Of a DNA stretch of 64,000 nt, positions 60,411 to 64,000 are shown piece by piece; position 1 is the first letter of the stretch, and the number at the start of each line of letters is the position of its first letter. The notes under the pieces were generated by a model. That model searched no databases. It had not been told where the DNA came from and saw only the letters and a program-made list of their open reading frames with translations. Location of the stretch: assembly GCF_900107535.1 (NCBI RefSeq), contig NZ_FNRA01000015.1, positions 1 through 64,000 on the forward strand, written 5' to 3'. Origin of the DNA: Pedobacter hartonius. GTDB taxonomy: Bacteria; Bacteroidota; Bacteroidia; Sphingobacteriales; Sphingobacteriaceae. A program made the translations under genes and the position numbers.

Positions 60411-63035
60411 ATGGCAGAAGATTTAGAAAATCAGGAAAACGACAAAATAATAAAGATTGATATAGACGAGCAGATGAAGTCTGCTTACATCGATTATTCG
60501 ATGTCCGTTATTGTATCAAGAGCGTTACCTGATGTACGCGATGGATTAAAACCAGTGCACCGTCGTGTACTTTACGGGATGCTTGATCTCGGTTTGGCAA
60601 ATAATAAACCTTATAAGAAATCAGCCCGTATCGTTGGAGAAGTACTCGGAAAGTATCACCCGCACGGTGATTCTTCGGTATATATGACTATGGTCCGTAT
60701 GGCCCAGCCCTGGAGTTTAAGATATTTGCTGGTAGATGGTCAGGGTAACTTCGGTTCCGTTGACGGTGATTCTCCGGCAGCAATGCGTTACACAGAAGCA
60801 AGATTTCAAAAGATTGCTGAAGATATGCTGGCCGATATCAATAAGGATACAGTAGATTTTCAACTCAACTTTGATGATTCCCTGCAGGAGCCAACAGTGC
60901 TTCCTTCTAAAGTACCAAACCTGTTGATCAACGGTGCTTCCGGTATTGCGGTAGGTATGGCAACGAATATGCCGCCCCACAATATCACAGAGGTTATCAA
61001 TGCGACTATAGCTTATATTGAAAACAATGAGATCACTATTCCCGAGCTCATGAAATTCGTAAAAGGACCTGATTTTCCTACCGGTGCCCTGATATACGGA
61101 TACAACGGCGTTCAGGAAGCTTTTGAAACAGGCAGGGGACGTATCGTGATGCGTGCCAAAGCTGAAATCGAAGCCGTTAAGGACCGCGAGGTGATTATTG
61201 TTACCGAGATTCCTTACCAGGTGAATAAGGCGATGATGATTGAGCGTACCGCTGAACTGATCGGAGAAAAGAAAATTGAAGGGATCTCTAATATAAAAGA
61301 TGAATCAAATAAAGATGGTATCCGTATCGTTTATGAGATCAAACGTGATGCGAATGCCTCTATCGTTCTGAATAACCTTTTCAAACAAACTGCACTGCAG
61401 ACCTCATTCAGTGTAAATAACATTGCACTGGTGAACGGCAGACCGCAGATGCTGAACCTGAAAGACCTGATCAGGCATTTTGTTGACCACAGACATGACG
61501 TGATTGTCCGCCGGACGAAATTTGAGCTGAACGAAGCCCAGAAACGTGCGCATATCCTGGAAGGTTTATTAATTGCCTTAGACCACCTCGATGAAGTGAT
61601 CAAACTGATCAGGGGATCAAATACACCGGATGAAGCGAGATTAGGTTTAATGGAGCAGTTCGGCCTCAGTGATATTCAGTCGAGAGCAATTCTGGACATG
61701 ACTCTTCGCCGTTTGACAGGTCTGGAAAGAGACAAGATCAAAGACGAATACAACGAGCTGATGAAAACCATTGAATACCTGAATTCAATTTTAGCTGATG
61801 AAGGGCTGAGAATGCAGATCATCAAAGATGAACTCGCTGAAATGATGGAGAAATACGGTGATGAGCGCAGAACTCAGATCGTTCACTCTGCCGAAGATAT
61901 GAGCATGGAAGACTTTATCGAAGATGAAGAAGTGGTGATCACGATCTCCCATGAAGGTTATATCAAACGTACTCCTGCCACAGAATACCGTACCCAGGCC
62001 AGGGGCGGAAAGGGCTCTAAGGGAAGTGATTCAAGAAATGAAGATTTTATTGAGCACCTGCTGATTGCCTCTAACCATAATTACATGTTATTCTTCACGG
62101 AAACAGGCCGCTGTTTCTGGTTAAGGGTTTATGAAATCCCTGAAGGATCAAGGTTAAGCAAAGGAAGGGCAATCCAGAATATCATCAATATTCCGAAGGA
62201 AGAAAAAATAAAGGCTTATATTAAAGTCAAAAACCTGAAAGATCAGGAATACCTGGAAAACAACTACATTATCATGTGTACCAAAAAGGGAACGATTAAG
62301 AAAACTTCGCTGGAAGCTTATTCGAGACCAAGGGTAAATGGTATCAATGCGATCAACATCAATGAAGGTGACCAGTTGCTGGAAGCAAGTTTAACCAGCG
62401 GGTCAAGTGAAATTGTGATGGCTTTACGTTCAGGCCGTGCAATCAGGTTCAATGAGAGTACAGTCCGTCCGATGGGCAGAACGGCTACCGGTGTGAGAGG
62501 TGTTACTTTAGCACATGATAAAGATGAGGTAGTAGGAATGATCGCTGTTGATGATGCGTCTGCAACAGTGATGGTTGTTTCTGAAAAAGGTTATGGTAAA
62601 CGTACGGATATCGAAGATTACCGTGTAACGAACCGTGGTGGTAAAGGGGTGAAAACCATTACGATCACAGAGAAAACCGGCGACCTGATCGCTATTAAGA
62701 GCGTTACCGATAACGATGACCTGATGATCATTAACAAATCTGGTATCGTGATCAGAATTGTGCTGAGCCACCTAAGGGTAATCGGAAGGGCTACACAGGG
62801 TGTGCGCCTGATCAATTTAAAAGGGAATGATGCTATCGCTTCAGTGGCCAAAATTGAACATGAAGATGATGAGGAAGAAGTTTCTGAAGATGTGCTGATC
62901 ACCGACCAGGCTGATGTGCTGCCCGAAGAAGGAGCAGTGACCGAAGGCGAAGATGCTGCAGTAGAAGAGGAGGAAGAAGATGAAGAAGAGGACGATACTA
63001 CTGAAGATGAGGAAGCCGGGGACGAAGAAAAATAA
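60411..63035 (+). CDS. gyrA: DNA gyrase subunit A
   Basis: Gyrase A subunit of 874 residues: winged-helix/tower/coiled-coil core with catalytic Tyr127 (AMRYTEARF), then the C-terminal DNA-wrapping beta-pinwheel (about 510-820) with the GyrA box ARGGKGSKG (QARGGKGSK) and related GGKGVK blades. The quinolone-contact region reads [13 protein letters not shown]: Ser88 equals E. coli S83, but the E. coli D87 place holds Met92. The last about 45 residues are strongly acidic ([19 protein letters not shown]), a common tail type that may tune wrapping. Confidence 0.97.
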   Translation: MAEDLENQENDKIIKIDIDEQMKSAYIDYSMSVIVSRALPDVRDGLKPVHRRVLYGMLDLGLANNKPYKKSARIVGEVLGKYHPHGDSSVYMTMVRMAQPWSLRYLLVDGQGNFGSVDGDSPAAMRYTEARFQKIAEDMLADINKDTVDFQLNFDDSLQEPTVLPSKVPNLLINGASGIAVGMATNMPPHNITEVINATIAYIENNEITIPELMKFVKGPDFPTGALIYGYNGVQEAFETGRGRIVMRAKAEIEAVKDREVIIVTEIPYQVNKAMMIERTAELIGEKKIEGISNIKDESNKDGIRIVYEIKRDANASIVLNNLFKQTALQTSFSVNNIALVNGRPQMLNLKDLIRHFVDHRHDVIVRRTKFELNEAQKRAHILEGLLIALDHLDEVIKLIRGSNTPDEARLGLMEQFGLSDIQSRAILDMTLRRLTGLERDKIKDEYNELMKTIEYLNSILADEGLRMQIIKDELAEMMEKYGDERRTQIVHSAEDMSMEDFIEDEEVVITISHEGYIKRTPATEYRTQARGGKGSKGSDSRNEDFIEHLLIASNHNYMLFFTETGRCFWLRVYEIPEGSRLSKGRAIQNIINIPKEEKIKAYIKVKNLKDQEYLENNYIIMCTKKGTIKKTSLEAYSRPRVNGINAININEGDQLLEASLTSGSSEIVMALRSGRAIRFNESTVRPMGRTATGVRGVTLAHDKDEVVGMIAVDDASATVMVVSEKGYGKRTDIEDYRVTNRGGKGVKTITITEKTGDLIAIKSVTDNDDLMIINKSGIVIRIVLSHLRVIGRATQGVRLINLKGNDAIASVAKIEHEDDEEEVSEDVLITDQADVLPEEGAVTEGEDAAVEEEEEDEEEDDTTEDEEAGDEEK

Positions 63036-63060
63036 AGTTAAAAAATAAATACAAATCCCG

Positions 63061-63115
63061 TAAAACCTGCCGGAGAAGAGAATATTCAAAACATTCTTGG
63101 CTCCTGCAGGTTTTA
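63061..63115 (+). terminator. Terminator after gyrA
   Basis: TAAAACCTGC (63061-63070) pairs with GCAGGTTTTA (63106-63115), with an inner CGGAG/CTCC extension. The T-rich right arm ends 24 bp before the next ATG. Confidence 0.7.
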
Positions 63116-63139
63116 TAATTATTAAAAAACCAACCCATT

Positions 63140-64000
63140 ATGAAAAAAGTACTTTTAAGTATGTTATTTATAGGTGCTGCCACCTATGCTGCGAATGCTC
63201 AAAAGAGTGAAGTTTCAAAAGCGAAGAATGCCTGGGCATTAGCCAAATTTGCCAATACAACTACGCCTCTTGATGCTACCCTGAAATCTTTAGGAGAAGG
63301 ATTAAAATCTACTGATAATGCCATTGCCAACGAAAAATCGAAAGATATGCCTGAAGCATGGTCTTACAGGGCACTGTTCGCTTCAAGGATTGCGTTTGTA
63401 GACTCACTGAATGTACAGAATGCAGTAGCTAATGAGAAAATTGCTGAAGAAGCAATAACAAAAGCCAAAGCTTTAGACACAAAAGGGGGGGAGAAAGAAA
63501 ATATTCAGGAAGCAGAAACAACTTTGTCTAATGCCTTGAGAAACAGAGCTATTTTTGCCTACAACAAAAAGGATTTTAAAAACGCTTTGGTGTTTTTCAA
63601 TGAGGTAACTGCCAAAAACCCTCAGGATACATCTACTTTTGTAAATGCAGGTGTAACAGCTAAACAAATAGAAGATTATCCTCAGATGATCACAAACTTT
63701 AAAAAAGCAATTGATCTGGGTTACAAAGACAGTGAATCATTGTACAGTGAGGTGATCTCTACCACTTTTGATAAAGTTAAAGATACTGTTGCCGGTTCAG
63801 CTTTACTGGAAACTGCTGCTGCCAAATATCCTGAGAATCCTTATTTCGTAGGAATGCAGACAGATCTTTTTATCAAACAGGGTAACATTGCCAAATCACA
63901 GGAGATGTTAAACAAACTGATCACTAAAGATCCAAAAAATGCCGCTTACCAATATGCAATGGGGGATACCTATTACAAACAAGCGCTGGACCTGCAGGGA
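63140..64000 (+). CDS. Exported TPR protein, N-terminal 287 residues (runs off the window)
   Basis: The frame is open from ATG 63140 to the window end, so it is partial. It starts with a signal peptide (MKKVLLSMLFIGAATYAANA), then helical TPR-like repeats (ALRNRAIFAYNKKDFKNALV, FFNEVTAKNP; YPQMITNFKKAIDLGYKDSE). TPR proteins of this type act in periplasmic or outer-membrane assembly complexes; the role is not known. It follows gyrA by 104 bp and a terminator, so it is probably separately transcribed. Confidence 0.88.
   Translation, partial: MKKVLLSMLFIGAATYAANAQKSEVSKAKNAWALAKFANTTTPLDATLKSLGEGLKSTDNAIANEKSKDMPEAWSYRALFASRIAFVDSLNVQNAVANEKIAEEAITKAKALDTKGGEKENIQEAETTLSNALRNRAIFAYNKKDFKNALVFFNEVTAKNPQDTSTFVNAGVTAKQIEDYPQMITNFKKAIDLGYKDSESLYSEVISTTFDKVKDTVAGSALLETAAAKYPENPYFVGMQTDLFIKQGNIAKSQEMLNKLITKDPKNAAYQYAMGDTYYKQALDLQG

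Noticed and set aside
62890-63035. Acidic end of gyrA as a frameshift artefact
   Set aside because: The frame is continuous to a clean TAA and acidic GyrA tails are known.
1-64000. tRNA, rRNA, CRISPR array, prophage
   Set aside because: No cloverleaf-like sequence, regular spacer repeat or phage structural gene was noticed on either strand; a tRNAscan or CRISPR search was not possible.

Overview
The window reads as chromosomal DNA of a Bacteroidota bacterium, most likely Sphingobacteriaceae and Pedobacter-like. The grounds are a SusC/SusD pair, a second TonB-dependent receptor with a carboxypeptidase-regulatory-like N-terminus, a membrane TPR-HTH hybrid regulator, short promoters of the bacteroidetal TAnnTTTG type, and mostly weak Shine-Dalgarno sequences. 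The genus is inferred from gene content only. No tRNA, rRNA, CRISPR array or replication origin was seen.

Layout. The left edge (1-104) is the cut end of an IS3-type insertion sequence, followed by a perfect hairpin and a large soluble PAS/GAF histidine kinase. A decayed patch follows (2823-3925) with an oxidoreductase remnant and a frameshifted tautomerase, then two membrane-associated genes (unknown protein, EcsC family). 5.8-14.1 kb is mixed: cupin and ElaA-like acetyltransferase, an exported AroQ chorismate mutase behind a 30-codon ORF, an EamA exporter, a Panacea-domain antitoxin overlapping a small two-helix membrane protein (candidate toxin-antitoxin pair), a lone ECF sigma factor, and a cysteine synthase-DsbD pair divergent from an Lrp/AsnC regulator with an Lrp-like palindrome between them. 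14.2-20.3 kb carries an OmpA-like lipoprotein, modABC, map, an MFS exporter and an overlapping peroxiredoxin/DsbA-like pair.

20.3-31.6 kb is an envelope and peptidoglycan block: mprF, then anmK (1,6-anhydro-MurNAc kinase), SusC, SusD, a secreted serine hydrolase with a GH3 C-terminal-like domain but no GH3 barrel, and a DeoR-family repressor. I read it as a possible locus for taking up and recycling cell-wall fragments. 31.7-36.9 kb holds a type II NADH dehydrogenase, a class III aminotransferase, a single-domain response regulator, cardiolipin synthase and a DUF3606 protein.

37-47.4 kb looks like a phosphate or phytate scavenging locus: TPR-HTH regulator, TonB-dependent receptor, beta-helix-like lipoprotein, beta-propeller phytase, purple-acid-phosphatase-like enzyme and a two-haem cytochrome c peroxidase. 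The regulator and the receptor share an upstream element, CTGGGTTAAC-N6-TTAAT, whose 11-bp periodicity resembles Pho boxes.

47.4-64 kb: BBE-type FAD oxidoreductase, dinB, a three-domain GH18-like/CE4/GT2 membrane protein of the PgaB+PgaC kind, a membrane metallophosphoesterase, a CDF metal transporter, a DUF4442/AlbA_2/MATE cluster, a small Thr/Asp-rich lipoprotein, hemF, gyrA with an acidic tail, and a TPR protein that runs off the right edge.

The best candidates for something undescribed are the Panacea/two-helix pair, the anmK-SusCD-serine hydrolase locus, the phytase-peroxidase operon with its shared upstream element, and the GH18-CE4-GT2 fusion. All functional statements are read from sequence motifs and family knowledge; no database search was possible.
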